Notes: a model not told the origin generated them from the sequence alone. A stretch of 40,835 bases of DNA from CBDUQP01 sp965369385 (GCA_965369385.1 CBDUQP010000011.1:1-40835), one strand, 5' to 3'. Counted from the stretch's first letter, positions 23,371 through 32,635 are shown. Translations and numbers: made by a program.

Positions 23371-24681
23371 TCAGACCTTGCTGGCATCTACCAGCATAAA
23401 CTTGACTTCGGCTTCGGCGACTATTTCGCCATCAACACTGGCTTTGCACTTGCAGTGTCCTATTCTTCCGCGGACTCTGAGTGCTTCTGATTCGAGGATC
23501 AACTGGTCTCCCGGCCTAACGGCTTTTCGCAGTTTGACGGCATCGATTCCCAGCAGCACTGCCACTTTTTCGCTCGTTTCCAGTTCCTGTCCCATAAGTA
23601 TACCAGAAAGCTGCGCGAGAGCCTCGACTATCATCACGCCAGGCATGATAGGCTCGCCAGGGTAATGCCCCTGAAAGAACGGCTCGTTGATGGTCACGTT
23701 TTTCACTGCTACGGCACGTTTGTTGGCTTCTATTTCCAGCACCTTATCTACCATCAGGAAGGGATATCGGTGTGGCAGAAAGTCCATTATCTTGCGAATG
23801 TCCATCAGCGGCATCGCAGGGGCGGCAGGTTTGGCGGGAGTGGTTGCAGCCAGTATTTCCCGTACCAGTTTGCGGTTAAGTTCGTGCCCGCTGCGGCTTG
23901 CGACGAGCCTGCCTGCCAGAGGCTTGCCCAGCAGCGCCAGGTCGCCTATCAGATCACAAACCTTGTGCCTGACTGGTTCATCGTCGCAGTGCAAAGCGTT
24001 TCCGATCGGACCTTCATCGTCGAAGACAAGTATATCCTGCTCCGTAAGATGTGCACCGATCCCCTGGGCCCGGGCGGCATCAGCTTCCGCTTTGCGCAGG
24101 AACGTCCGACAAGGACCAATCTCCGAAGCATAATCGTCCTGTCCGAGCCGGAAGCGATTCATCTGCCTGCCGATGGCGGGAACATCACTGTAGTCCAGTT
24201 CATACAAAATATCGAGATGCCCGTTATCCGAAGGCATGAGACAAATCATCGCGTCACCATCGGATACGGTTATTGGTTCGGTTACGGTCAGCGGTTCGAC
24301 ACTTTTGTTCCGCTCACAAATGCCGGCCTGCAGCAATGCATCGACAAACGCCTTTGGGGATCCATCAATATTCGGAGGCTCAGCCGCGTTGATGTATACG
24401 CGAACATCCGTAATCTGCAATCCATAAAGTGCAGACAGGACATGCTCTACTGTTTCCACCCGAGCGCCGTTGTTTTCCAGAACAGTGCACCGGTTGCTGG
24501 TGACGGCGAAATCCACGAGCGAGGGGATCTCCACTTGGGGATTGAGATCGGTGCGAACAAACACTATGCCCGTGCCCGCCTCCGCTGGCGCAAACTCCAG
24601 CGTGCAGGGCTTGGCACTGAACATGCCGATTCCTTCCACCGTGGCAGACTTACTTATCGTTTTCTGCTTCCCCAAGTTCAT
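23371..24681 (-). CDS. lpxC/fabZ: LpxC-FabZ bifunctional fusion
   Basis: The N-terminal part (1 to about 275) is LpxC, the zinc deacetylase of UDP-3-O-acyl-GlcNAc that commits to lipid A. Zinc ligands H80 (VEHVLSALYGL), H239 and D243 (RHKVCDLIGD), the base E79 and H266 (SGHELNRK) are all present. After an Ala/Pro-rich linker (about 278-291), residues 292-436 form FabZ, the hydroxyacyl-ACP dehydratase of fatty acid elongation. FabZ has H339 in GHYPGEPIMPG and E353 in IVEALAQLSG. The product has 436 residues. This fusion is known in several gram-negative phyla including Bacteroidetes and planctomycetes. The start overlaps the end of lpxD by 32 bases, and a GAGG site lies within lpxD, indicating tight coupling. 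Confidence 0.96.
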   Translation of the reverse strand: MNLGKQKTISKSATVEGIGMFSAKPCTLEFAPAEAGTGIVFVRTDLNPQVEIPSLVDFAVTSNRCTVLENNGARVETVEHVLSALYGLQITDVRVYINAAEPPNIDGSPKAFVDALLQAGICERNKSVEPLTVTEPITVSDGDAMICLMPSDNGHLDILYELDYSDVPAIGRQMNRFRLGQDDYASEIGPCRTFLRKAEADAARAQGIGAHLTEQDILVFDDEGPIGNALHCDDEPVRHKVCDLIGDLALLGKPLAGRLVASRSGHELNRKLVREILAATTPAKPAAPAMPLMDIRKIMDFLPHRYPFLMVDKVLEIEANKRAVAVKNVTINEPFFQGHYPGEPIMPGVMIVEALAQLSGILMGQELETSEKVAVLLGIDAVKLRKAVRPGDQLILESEALRVRGRIGHCKCKASVDGEIVAEAEVKFMLVDASKV

Positions 24682-25696
24682 CTAGCCTCTTTTCTAGCGT
24701 TTTGACACGTTTGATAAGTTCCGGCAGCTTCGTTATCGCCTGGAATTCACGGAAGGCATCCATTGCAGGCTTGGCTGGAGTGCCTGCAACTATTTCATGG
24801 TCTTCAATATCACCACCAATTGCCGAAGAACCAGCACACTGCACCTGGTTGCCCACAGTTATCCCATCTCGGAAGACCGTAGCACCACCAACGACTACAT
24901 AATCTCCAAAAGTGACACTGCCGGCCACCCCCACCTGACCGCACAGCAGACACCCTCTGCCCATTTGGACATTGTGACCTACCTGAACAAGATTGTCTAT
25001 CTTTGAACCGGCACCGATGACCGTTGAGGCAAATTTTGCCCGGTCCACACAGGTGCATGCTCCCAGTTCAACATCATCCTCGATAATCACGTCGCCGATA
25101 TGTCGTATCGTATTGTGAACACCGGCTTTGGTGTAATGTCCGAATCCTTCAAAGCCAATAACACTGTTTGGTCCGATGATTACCCGCTTACCGATCTTAC
25201 AGTTCTGCATAACCGCAACACCACTGCAAAGCACACTATCGCAACCTATTATGACATCTGAACCTACATAAACATTGGCGTGCAGAACAACCTGATCGCC
25301 AATGCAGCTTCTTGCACCAATCACGACTCCAGGCCCAATCGAGGCCGACGGCGATACCTTGGCATCATCAGCGACCACTGCCGACGAATGAATGCCCCTG
25401 GCGGGCATGTCGAAAGGGTCCGCCATGTCATCCAAAAGCATCGCCACCGCTTCGTTGACATCGGCAACAACCAGTTGCGGGATATCGAGCTGATCGCATA
25501 ATTCGCCAACAATTACCGCAGAGGCGTTGCATTCTTCAAGGCGCCCGAAGCGTTTCTTGTCTACCGCAAAGGTAATGTTGCCTGGGCCAGCGGTATCAAG
25601 CGAAGCGACGGATTCGATAACAACGTTCCCGTCACCTTTGAGTTCCGCCTTGACCAACTGGGCGATGTCGTGGAGTTTGTAGGTTTTCTTGCTCAT
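24650..25696 (-). CDS. lpxD: UDP-3-O-acylglucosamine N-acyltransferase
   Basis: LpxD adds the second acyl chain, at the amino group freed by LpxC, in lipid A synthesis. ATG 25696 gives 348 residues, the usual size. The longer open frame to 25852 would add an unrelated basic stretch. The N-terminal UDP-binding domain (YKLHDIAQLVKAELKGDG) is followed by a left-handed beta helix of hexapeptide repeats (about 105-315). The catalytic His is in NLVQVGHNVQMG. The C-terminal helix LPELIKRVKTLEKRLDEL is typical. It sits in the order skp, lpxD, lpxC-fabZ. Confidence 0.96.
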   Translation of the reverse strand: MSKKTYKLHDIAQLVKAELKGDGNVVIESVASLDTAGPGNITFAVDKKRFGRLEECNASAVIVGELCDQLDIPQLVVADVNEAVAMLLDDMADPFDMPARGIHSSAVVADDAKVSPSASIGPGVVIGARSCIGDQVVLHANVYVGSDVIIGCDSVLCSGVAVMQNCKIGKRVIIGPNSVIGFEGFGHYTKAGVHNTIRHIGDVIIEDDVELGACTCVDRAKFASTVIGAGSKIDNLVQVGHNVQMGRGCLLCGQVGVAGSVTFGDYVVVGGATVFRDGITVGNQVQCAGSSAIGGDIEDHEIVAGTPAKPAMDAFREFQAITKLPELIKRVKTLEKRLDELGEAENDK

Positions 25697-25906
25697 GATC
25701 TCATGGAAATGATAATCCCCCTCGCCTTGGCGTGCAATGTTTTGACTGCTGCCCAGGCGGATTACGCTCAAAAAGCGCAACGGCCTAATTTGGGGGACTT
25801 TTTGAAAAACCCATGGAGACGGGGAAATATTCGTGCGTGGATTTGCAAACAAAGCCCATCGAGACGCGAATGCTCCATTGTATTGGCGGCTGGAGCCGCC
25901 TACACG

Positions 25907-26515
25907 CTATTTGTTGCCGCCTGCCTTGTACGCCCTGTTGAGGTCCCTTAGCACATCGGTGGTTATATCCACTGCCGGGTTGGCGTAAAGCACCTTTCGG
26001 CTTCGCAGTTCGTTCAACATTTGCGATTCATTCTCGGCCGCCAATTGGCCCTCGTCACCCAGCAGAACGATGTCAAACCCGCGTTGTTTGGCGATTTTAG
26101 CCACTGAATGGCGGATCTCTGCGTACATCTTCATCGTGCCTTCACGATGCTTGCGTCCAATAACAAACTTCTGGAGCTTGATATCGGCATCCAGTTGCAG
26201 GCGCATTCTCTGGGCCTTGGTCGCGCGGCTCTCATATGCCGCCGAACCGGGCTTCAGTCCTTTGAGTTCGTCGGCGATCTTTCCGAATTCCTCATTGGCT
26301 GCCTGTCCTTTTTGGCGTATGGAGTCCAATTCCCTGTTAATCTTCTCGGACATGTCGCGGGCCTTATGATAGTTCTTGAAGGCTTCGACCAAACGGCAGA
26401 CTGCTACCTTGCTTCCGGATGAACTTTGGGCCGCCTGGGCAATGAGATGCGGCGTAGCTATCGCCACGGCTGCGACTACGATGCTGATTATGAGCAGGGT
26501 TCTGGTTGTTTTCAT
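25907..26515 (-). CDS. Skp/OmpH-family periplasmic chaperone
   Basis: The product has 202 residues with AGAGG five bases before the ATG. A classical signal peptide is visible (MKTTRTLLIISIVVAAVAIATPHLIAQA). The mature protein begins with the family strand KVAVCRLVEAFKNYHKARDM. A long charged coiled-coil segment at about 60-130 forms the tentacles. The last part (IAKQRGFDIVLLGDE, VDITTDVLRDLNRAYK) is the conserved trimerisation domain. Skp holds unfolded outer-membrane proteins in the periplasm and delivers them to BamA, encoded just upstream. Repeat copy C separates the two genes. Confidence 0.9.
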   Translation of the reverse strand: MKTTRTLLIISIVVAAVAIATPHLIAQAAQSSSGSKVAVCRLVEAFKNYHKARDMSEKINRELDSIRQKGQAANEEFGKIADELKGLKPGSAAYESRATKAQRMRLQLDADIKLQKFVIGRKHREGTMKMYAEIRHSVAKIAKQRGFDIVLLGDEGQLAAENESQMLNELRSRKVLYANPAVDITTDVLRDLNRAYKAGGNK

Positions 26516-26668
26516 TTTAACCTCTGTCTGAGAGTGTAGGTCTCTATTCGAGACGTTCGCGTGTCAACATATGTGTTTTACTAGCGGAGCCTCAGCTTCC
26601 TCAATCTCGATTTGCACCGTAAGGAGCTTCAATTAAGCTTCGTTTCATCGCCACAAAAAACTAGTAGT

Positions 26669-26792
26669 TGTAACAGGAAGAATATCAGATAGTAACCTGT
26701 CCACAATAGCAGGCAGGCAACAACTTACGAGTACTAACCGACCTGTCTTCACTCTGCGAGCCACGTCGCGACAAGTCAGAGTCTCCGTTACA
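26669..26792. repeat. Dispersed palindromic repeat, copy C
   Basis: The copy starts TGTAACAGGAAGAATATCAG and ends CTCCGTTACA, so its tips TGTAAC and GTTACA are exact reverse complements. It shares the start block with A and B, CTCTGCGAGC and CGCGACAAGTCAG with A, and TTACAAAGAACT with B. The CACCTGCC core is replaced by a decayed GCAGGCAGGCAAC. It ends five bases from the bamA stop codon. Confidence 0.7.
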
Positions 26793-26797
26793 AAGAA

Positions 26798-29092
26798 CTA
26801 GAAGGTCATGCCAAGGGAGAAGCCGAATGCCTGAGTCTCGTCCTCATCAGACTTGCTCAGCGGCACAGCGAACTCGAAGCTCATCGGAATCGGTCCGAAT
26901 ATAGGTACAATCCAGCGAACACCCGCACCTATCGATGCTCGGTATGTTGTTATGGTAAAGCTGTCCTCAACAGTTCCAGTATCCAAGAACACAACACCTC
27001 GCAAGTGTTCGCCCAAGAGCGGGAAGGTGTATTCCGCACCGGCGAAGAGCATGAGCTTTCCGCCAATCGGGTCCCCGCCAGACCGTGGACTTATCCCACG
27101 ATACTTGAATCCACGTACCGAACCCGCGCCGCCGCCGTAGAATCGCTCAAATACGGGAGCGTTCCCTAAGATGTAACCAAAGCTGCATCGCGTTGCCAGG
27201 ATGTGTTTGCGGTCCAGTGCGTCGGTGAACAGCGGGCGATAATAGCGATAACCTGCCGTTAGCACCGTGAACGATTCCGTGCCAACCACCGGTTCCACGC
27301 TCAGGCGAACCCGATCGCCAGTGGACGGTAGCCAGCGGCTGTCAGTACGGTCGCGAATAAGCGTCCCCTTGATGCCAACCAGCAGGTGATCGCCATCGTC
27401 ACACGTGACCTCCGGCGGAGCATCCTCATCCATATTGCTGATCTGTATGCCTTCCAGTCTGGTAGCAATTTCACTATACCACTTGTTCTTGTGACGATAA
27501 CCAAGACTGGCAACCATGCCAATGCGAGCTTCGTCGTACTCCTCGCGGCTTCGCTCAAAGGCAAATACCTTGGCCCCAGCCGAGTACGGCAGATCGAACA
27601 CCATCGGATCAAACCAGCCAACGTGAAATCGCATAAGCTCAGAACCAGGCTCAGCCACGATTTCCATGGTCTGCCCTGCACCTTTGAAGCCCTGAAGTGT
27701 GAGGAATTCCCGCCAGCTCTTGGGGAAATTCATCAAATCGAAATTACGTTGCCTCAATGAGATATTTCCCACCAGACCGCTGCTTGTGCTCACACCGACG
27801 CCGACCATGAACTCGGCTGTCTGTCCTTCGGTGACGTGCACCAGGGCATTGCGAACTCCCGGTGCATTACCGATGGGAGTTATGTCCACGGTCTCGAAAA
27901 GTCTCAACTCCCGAAGGCGGTTATTGGACTCCTTGACGGCGATTGTATTGTAGAGCTGTCCGGGGAAGAACCTGAGCTGCCGGCGAATGACATTTGCTTT
28001 CGTTATGTCATTTCCGCGGATCGTGATCGTTCCAAGGCGGAACTGCTTGGCTTCTGTCAGTGTATAGACAAGGTCCACAAAGCCGGGTTTGTTCTTGAAA
28101 CGCTTGGTCGCCACGACGCCTGCGTCGATATAGCCCAGTTCGCCGTAGGCACGCTTGAGTATTTCCTGATCTGTATCGTGTGCTTCCTTATTGTAGAACT
28201 CGCCTTTTTGCAAGTTCAACCGCTTGGTGAGTTCGGCAGGAGCAAAGACCTTGTTACCTTTGAAAACGATACCCGCAATTTTGTATCGCTGGTTTTCACG
28301 AATCGCATACGTCAGCGTCACAATCTTCTTATCAGCCGAATAATCGAGCAACGCGGCGACTTCCACATCCAGGAAACCGTCCTCCACGTATACACGACGT
28401 ATCGAGAGAATATCCCTGGCAACCTTCTCGCTGTCGAGATACCCGTCAATAAGTAGCCAGAATTTCGCCGAAGACTCTGTCTTGAACCTCAGCGAGAATG
28501 TGCGAAAATAACTGTTGCCCTTGAAGCGAATCTTGCCGATCTGCACCCGCGGACCTTCAACAATACGAAGGATCACGCTGGAAGCTTCAACCGCCGAAGT
28601 CACTTTTACGAAATTGAATCCCTCGGTCTTATAGTGTGTCTCGATTGCTCTTACCGCTTCAGCGATTGTTCCGGAGTCTATCGGATCCGACACTGCCAGG
28701 CTGGTCTCGGCCAGCAAGGCCTTGGTATCTATGGCCTTGTTGCCCGTGAATGTAATCTTCCCGACAAGCGGATTCTCGACCACCGTGAAGGTAACAACCA
28801 CTCCGCGTGGTGTTTGGCGATGGGTCACATCTACCTTGGCGAATCGCCCGGTCTTCAGCAATCTCTGCTGATCCTTGCGCAGGGTCGCCGTATCGAACGG
28901 TCTGCGGACCTGAGTCTTCAGGTGTATCTTGACCCGGCTGGCAGTTACCTGCTTGTTGCCTTTAATGACAACTTTGGCAACTGTCACGTTGGCCGTCGTC
29001 GCATCGGCAGCAACTGCCTGGGCAGCGAGGCAGAGAGATGCCGCGACGGTAACCGCCAGCATTATTCCAAGGCGTACAAAGTTGTTCTTCAC
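26798..29092 (-). CDS. bamA: Outer-membrane protein assembly factor BamA
   Basis: BamA is the Omp85 beta-barrel that inserts other barrels into the outer membrane. I chose GTG 29092, which has GGAG seven bases upstream and yields a clean signal peptide (KNNFVRLGIMLAVTVAASLCLAAQAVAA); the product has 764 residues. An ATG at 29152 would precede this signal with 20 unlikely residues. Five POTRA domains can be counted by their repeated strands (VTVAKVVIKGNK, VGKITFTGNK, IGKIRFKGN, IAGIVFKGNK, LGTITIRGN). The C-terminal barrel contains the loop-6 motif GSVRGFKYRG and ends in Phe (SLGMTF), the usual outer-membrane signal. Its presence shows a diderm envelope. Confidence 0.95.
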   Translation of the reverse strand: MKNNFVRLGIMLAVTVAASLCLAAQAVAADATTANVTVAKVVIKGNKQVTASRVKIHLKTQVRRPFDTATLRKDQQRLLKTGRFAKVDVTHRQTPRGVVVTFTVVENPLVGKITFTGNKAIDTKALLAETSLAVSDPIDSGTIAEAVRAIETHYKTEGFNFVKVTSAVEASSVILRIVEGPRVQIGKIRFKGNSYFRTFSLRFKTESSAKFWLLIDGYLDSEKVARDILSIRRVYVEDGFLDVEVAALLDYSADKKIVTLTYAIRENQRYKIAGIVFKGNKVFAPAELTKRLNLQKGEFYNKEAHDTDQEILKRAYGELGYIDAGVVATKRFKNKPGFVDLVYTLTEAKQFRLGTITIRGNDITKANVIRRQLRFFPGQLYNTIAVKESNNRLRELRLFETVDITPIGNAPGVRNALVHVTEGQTAEFMVGVGVSTSSGLVGNISLRQRNFDLMNFPKSWREFLTLQGFKGAGQTMEIVAEPGSELMRFHVGWFDPMVFDLPYSAGAKVFAFERSREEYDEARIGMVASLGYRHKNKWYSEIATRLEGIQISNMDEDAPPEVTCDDGDHLLVGIKGTLIRDRTDSRWLPSTGDRVRLSVEPVVGTESFTVLTAGYRYYRPLFTDALDRKHILATRCSFGYILGNAPVFERFYGGGAGSVRGFKYRGISPRSGGDPIGGKLMLFAGAEYTFPLLGEHLRGVVFLDTGTVEDSFTITTYRASIGAGVRWIVPIFGPIPMSFEFAVPLSKSDEDETQAFGFSLGMTF

Positions 29093-29320
29093 AGAATGGC
29101 TCCAGAGGAATTCATCGGACGCCGAGCTGCTACAGTGTCCTGCCCGGCTCATGTCGGTTAAGTGCCAATGAGAAAAATACTTCTCAAGTCACGCTATGTC
29201 AATGCAAAAGGCTTGCGCTTAAGAACGCCGCGTGGCCCACTTGGGAAATCTCGCCTCCAAAATCGGCCAAGGCAGCCGACCAGAGACCACAATATCCAAG
29301 ACCATAATCGCCTCGACCAG

Positions 29321-29349
29321 TTGACAAGCTATGCCTCTGCGCGTACGCT
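29321..29349 (+). promoter_or_regulatory. Promoter candidate for the Gfo/Idh-epimerase pair
   Basis: A perfect TTGACA (29321-29326) is followed after 17 bases by TACGCT (29344-29349), 35 bases before the ATG at 29384. The -10 is weak but is the same hexamer as in the candidate upstream of truD. Confidence 0.4.
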
Positions 29350-29383
29350 TTGGTAGTTGAGTACAAAATAGAGATACAAGTCC

Positions 29384-30523
29384 ATGTGCGAGAAAACGTT
29401 ATCGGTCGCTGTTATCGGAGCGGGAGCCTTTGGCATGCAGATGCTGAGGGCACTCAGGTCTCTCGATAACGTCCAACTGGTGGCTGCCGGCGATAAGGAT
29501 CCGGCAGTGTGCAAGAACGTCGCCAATGAGATCGGTATCGAGACATTCGGCGACAATCGGCTACTGCTGGAATCAGCCCGCCCACAGGCCGTCTTCATGA
29601 GCGTTCCTCCCAGCGTTGGGGCAGAAATTGTGTCTGCCTGCGCTAAGAGGGGTATACACGTCTGGAAGGATGCCCCCCTGGCAAGAAACCTGGAAGAGGG
29701 CCTGGCACTGGCTCGGATGATGGAGAAAGCCAATTGTAAATTTGCAGTTGGAACCCAGAGACGATTCACACGTAGCTATCTGCGGGCAAAAGAATTATGT
29801 AGCACTATCGGGCAAGTATTTCTCGCCCGGGCGCACTACCTGTTCAACTGGAGCGACGATCTGGGATGGCGCGGTGACAAGGAGGCCGCGGGCGGCGGAG
29901 CCCTGCTGGAGCTCGGCTATCATCCGATTGACCTGCTACTCTGGATGCTCAAAACGCCCAGCGAAGCTTACGGACTGGCTGCCGGCGGAAGACCCGCGCC
30001 AAAAGGCGATCGTCCACGTCCGGTCTACGATACCGACGACACAGCCGGGGCCATCATGAAGTATGACAATGAAATGATAGCGACGGTAGTGACCACCCGT
30101 TCGTCCGGTCCAGTCTGTGAAGAATTATCCTTACATGGTGAAAAAGGATCACTAACGGTCGATGGCGACAGGTGTGTCTTTCGCGATCCTGACGGTAGTA
30201 TCGTGGACCAGGTGGAGAATGATCTGGCTCCTGGCGAAGTCTTCGCCAGCCAGGCGAATGCCTTTGTGGCCGCAATCCTGGAAGATTCGCCACAATACTA
30301 CTGCTCTGCTATGGAGAATCTGCTGAACCAGGCGGTCATAGAAGCAATTTACCTATCGAACCGTACCGGCCAGGCCGAAAGCATCGAGAAGATTCTCAAG
30401 ACTCATGGCATCACCATGACCGAATGTCTCAGCCATACCCCAAAGGATACCGAACCTGAACCGGAGCCGGAAAGCGAAGAAGAATGCGTCTTCGATCCCA
30501 ACGAAGACCTGGGCGAACTCTAG
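29384..30523 (+). CDS. Gfo/Idh/MocA-family oxidoreductase
   Basis: This is an NAD(P)-dependent dehydrogenase-fold protein of 379 residues. The Rossmann motif is VAVIGAGAFGMQML. The place of the usual EKP motif is taken by HVWKDAPLARN, with a Lys at 95 but without the preceding Glu. The second-domain motif is GALLELGYHPIDLLLWML, which retains the catalytic-region His. The tail from about 355 is acidic and low-complexity (EPEPEPESEEE), an unusual extension. It is followed after 63 bases by an AGE-family epimerase gene, so the two probably act on the same sugar. The substrate cannot be read from sequence. Confidence 0.85.
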   Translation: MCEKTLSVAVIGAGAFGMQMLRALRSLDNVQLVAAGDKDPAVCKNVANEIGIETFGDNRLLLESARPQAVFMSVPPSVGAEIVSACAKRGIHVWKDAPLARNLEEGLALARMMEKANCKFAVGTQRRFTRSYLRAKELCSTIGQVFLARAHYLFNWSDDLGWRGDKEAAGGGALLELGYHPIDLLLWMLKTPSEAYGLAAGGRPAPKGDRPRPVYDTDDTAGAIMKYDNEMIATVVTTRSSGPVCEELSLHGEKGSLTVDGDRCVFRDPDGSIVDQVENDLAPGEVFASQANAFVAAILEDSPQYYCSAMENLLNQAVIEAIYLSNRTGQAESIEKILKTHGITMTECLSHTPKDTEPEPEPESEEECVFDPNEDLGEL

Positions 30524-30586
30524 GCATCAGAACCCCCAATGGACTCATCAATATGATGGCTTCATGGCTGCGAAGGATATGTAACG

Positions 30587-31774
30587 ATGACCACAAACCG
30601 GCCTGATTTCCCCCAACTGCGTGACTTCTATCGCGATCACCTGCTGAACCAGGTGGTCCCGTTCTGGATGAAACACTGCATAGATCGCGAATATGGCGGC
30701 GTGCTGAACTGTGTTGCCGATGACGGAACGCTGCTGTCCACCGACAAGTATCTGTGGTCGCAGGGACGGGCCCTGTGGACTTTCGCCGCACTCTGCCGCC
30801 ACATAGAGCCGCGCGACGAGTGGATGCAGGTCGCCCACAAAACCGCCGAATTCCTAATGAACAAGGGCCCCGAAGCCGACGGCAAGTGGGCCTATTGCTG
30901 GACTCGCGAAGGCAAAACCAAAACCCTGCCCCAAAGCATCTATATAGACGGTTTCGTGATATATGGCCTGACAGAATATGCCAGGCTCACCGGCAGCCCG
31001 CGAGCGACTGAAATGGCCGTGGCGGCATTCGAGCAGACAAGCCCATTACTGGACGACCATTCAACGCTCGACACCGAACCGCACAAAATCCCCGACGGCG
31101 TGCAGTCTCACGGGCCTTCAATGATGTTCGCCTACACGTATCACGATCTGGGCATGCTCACCGGTGACAAGCGAATTCTCAACAGGTCGCTCGAACTGGC
31201 CGAGATCGTAATGACCCAGCACCTTAAGCCCCAAGATAAGCAACTATACGAGTTCGTCACTCCCGGCGGGCAGAAGGTGGATTCCGATGTAGGCAAGACG
31301 TTCCTTGCCGGCCACGTGGTGGAGTCGATGTGGTTCATGGAGCATATTTATCGTCATCACAACATGCCCGAGCGAATAGACCTCGCGATGCAGGCCATTC
31401 GCTGGCATCTGGAGAAGGGCTGGGATAACGAGTATGGCGGGTTGTTCCTGGCGAGTCATTGTGACGGCGGCCAGCCGGTCTGGCATCAGCCGGACGCCAA
31501 GGCATGGTGGCCTCACACCGAGTCGCTGTATGCATGCCTGCTTGCGTACAGAAACACGCATGAAGACTGGTGCATGGATTGGTACTGGCGTGTGCATGAC
31601 TACGCGTTTGAGCATTTCGTCAACAAGGAAGATGGCGAATGGCACCAGAGTTTGGATCGCCAGGGCCGCCCCACCGCCCCGATCCTCAAGAACCTGCAAG
31701 TGAAGGACCCGTACCACCTGGTGCGAGCACTGCTGTTCTCCATGGAAGTCATGGACGAACTGTCTGCGTCATAG
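30587..31774 (+). CDS. AGE-family sugar 2-epimerase
   Basis: The product has 395 residues of the N-acylglucosamine 2-epimerase / cellobiose 2-epimerase (alpha/alpha)6-barrel family. Recognisable motifs are YGGVLNCVADDG near the N-terminus, KYLWSQGRALWTF, GFVIYGLTEYARLTG, GHVVESMWFMEHI, EYGGLFLASHCDGG and KAWWPHTESLYA. These include the conserved His and Trp residues of the active site. Members epimerise N-acetylglucosamine, mannose/glucose or cellobiose at C2, and the substrate is not determinable here. No signal peptide is visible, so it is cytoplasmic. It is in an operon with the preceding oxidoreductase. Confidence 0.88.
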   Translation: MTTNRPDFPQLRDFYRDHLLNQVVPFWMKHCIDREYGGVLNCVADDGTLLSTDKYLWSQGRALWTFAALCRHIEPRDEWMQVAHKTAEFLMNKGPEADGKWAYCWTREGKTKTLPQSIYIDGFVIYGLTEYARLTGSPRATEMAVAAFEQTSPLLDDHSTLDTEPHKIPDGVQSHGPSMMFAYTYHDLGMLTGDKRILNRSLELAEIVMTQHLKPQDKQLYEFVTPGGQKVDSDVGKTFLAGHVVESMWFMEHIYRHHNMPERIDLAMQAIRWHLEKGWDNEYGGLFLASHCDGGQPVWHQPDAKAWWPHTESLYACLLAYRNTHEDWCMDWYWRVHDYAFEHFVNKEDGEWHQSLDRQGRPTAPILKNLQVKDPYHLVRALLFSMEVMDELSAS

Positions 31775-31867
31775 AAGACGGCGAGGCTCATTCCGCAGCC
31801 CCCGCCTGCACATGCTTTGCAGATGCTTATATTGAACTGGGATTCAGCCTGGAACGCCTGGCAGACT

Positions 31868-32635
31868 TCAGCGAATATCGTTCCAATCCATCGCCGAAAG
31901 AGGCTCAATTCGCTGGTGATTTGTCATGTCCAGGTGCAGGGGTGTGACGGAGATATAGCCGTCCAGCACACACGCGACATCAGTGTGCGGTTCGTGGTCT
32001 TCACCGTAGCTGTAGTCATCGCCGATACGATACGTGCTTGTCTCCCCGTCAGATTCCCGCGTATATGCGTCGATCATCTCGGCCGTCGACTGGCCGACCA
32101 CCTTCACGCCCTTGGGCAGCTCGGGAGAATCCAGCAGCGGGAGATTCACGTTAATCAGATCAGACTTGCCGATCCCGCCGACCAGCAGGCGGTCCAGCAC
32201 TTGCCTGCATAGCGAACCGATGCGCTGGAAGTCTACTTTCGTGTTCAGCATCGATGCCGAGAAAGCCACGGCCGGCACGCCAAGCATTACCGCCTCAGCC
32301 GCCGCTGCCACCGTGCCGGAGTAGAACACGTTTATCCCCACGTTCTGCCCCTCATTAATGCCGCTCAGCACCAGGTCCGGCGGTTCTTCCATCAGTGCGC
32401 GTATCGCCAATCGCACGCAGTCAGCGGGGCGGCCATCCACGCTCATGCCGGTGAAGTCCTCCAGTTGCACCTCGCGCACGGTGAGTGCCCGCCGCAGCGT
32501 AATCGCGTGGGCCGATGCAGATTGCGGGCTGTCGGGCGCGACCACGGTTATGTCGCCCAAATCGCTGACTGCCCGGTAGAGCGCCGCCAGCGCCGGCGAG
32601 AGAATGCCATCGTCATTACTTATCAGTATTTTCAT
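31868..32635 (-). CDS. surE: 5'/3'-nucleotidase SurE
   Basis: SurE is a metal-dependent nucleoside monophosphate phosphatase linked to stationary-phase survival. The product has 255 residues. The N-terminal MKILISNDDGI carries the metal-binding D8 and D9. PQSASAHAITLRR supplies the Ser ligand, and VLSGINEGQNVGINVFYSGTVAAA is the family signature with the Asn ligand and the Ser/Thr loop. The gene follows the YhiN-type flavoprotein gene by 34 bases on the same strand and is probably cotranscribed. It converges with the epimerase gene, with no clear terminator between. Confidence 0.95.
   Translation of the reverse strand: MKILISNDDGILSPALAALYRAVSDLGDITVVAPDSPQSASAHAITLRRALTVREVQLEDFTGMSVDGRPADCVRLAIRALMEEPPDLVLSGINEGQNVGINVFYSGTVAAAAEAVMLGVPAVAFSASMLNTKVDFQRIGSLCRQVLDRLLVGGIGKSDLINVNLPLLDSPELPKGVKVVGQSTAEMIDAYTRESDGETSTYRIGDDYSYGEDHEPHTDVACVLDGYISVTPLHLDMTNHQRIEPLSAMDWNDIR

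Noticed and set aside
23665..24705. A 346-codon plus-strand open frame
   Set aside because: It is antisense to lpxC-fabZ with no recognisable domain.
31775..31867. Possible terminator between the epimerase gene and surE
   Set aside because: I could not find a stem of convincing length in these 93 bases.
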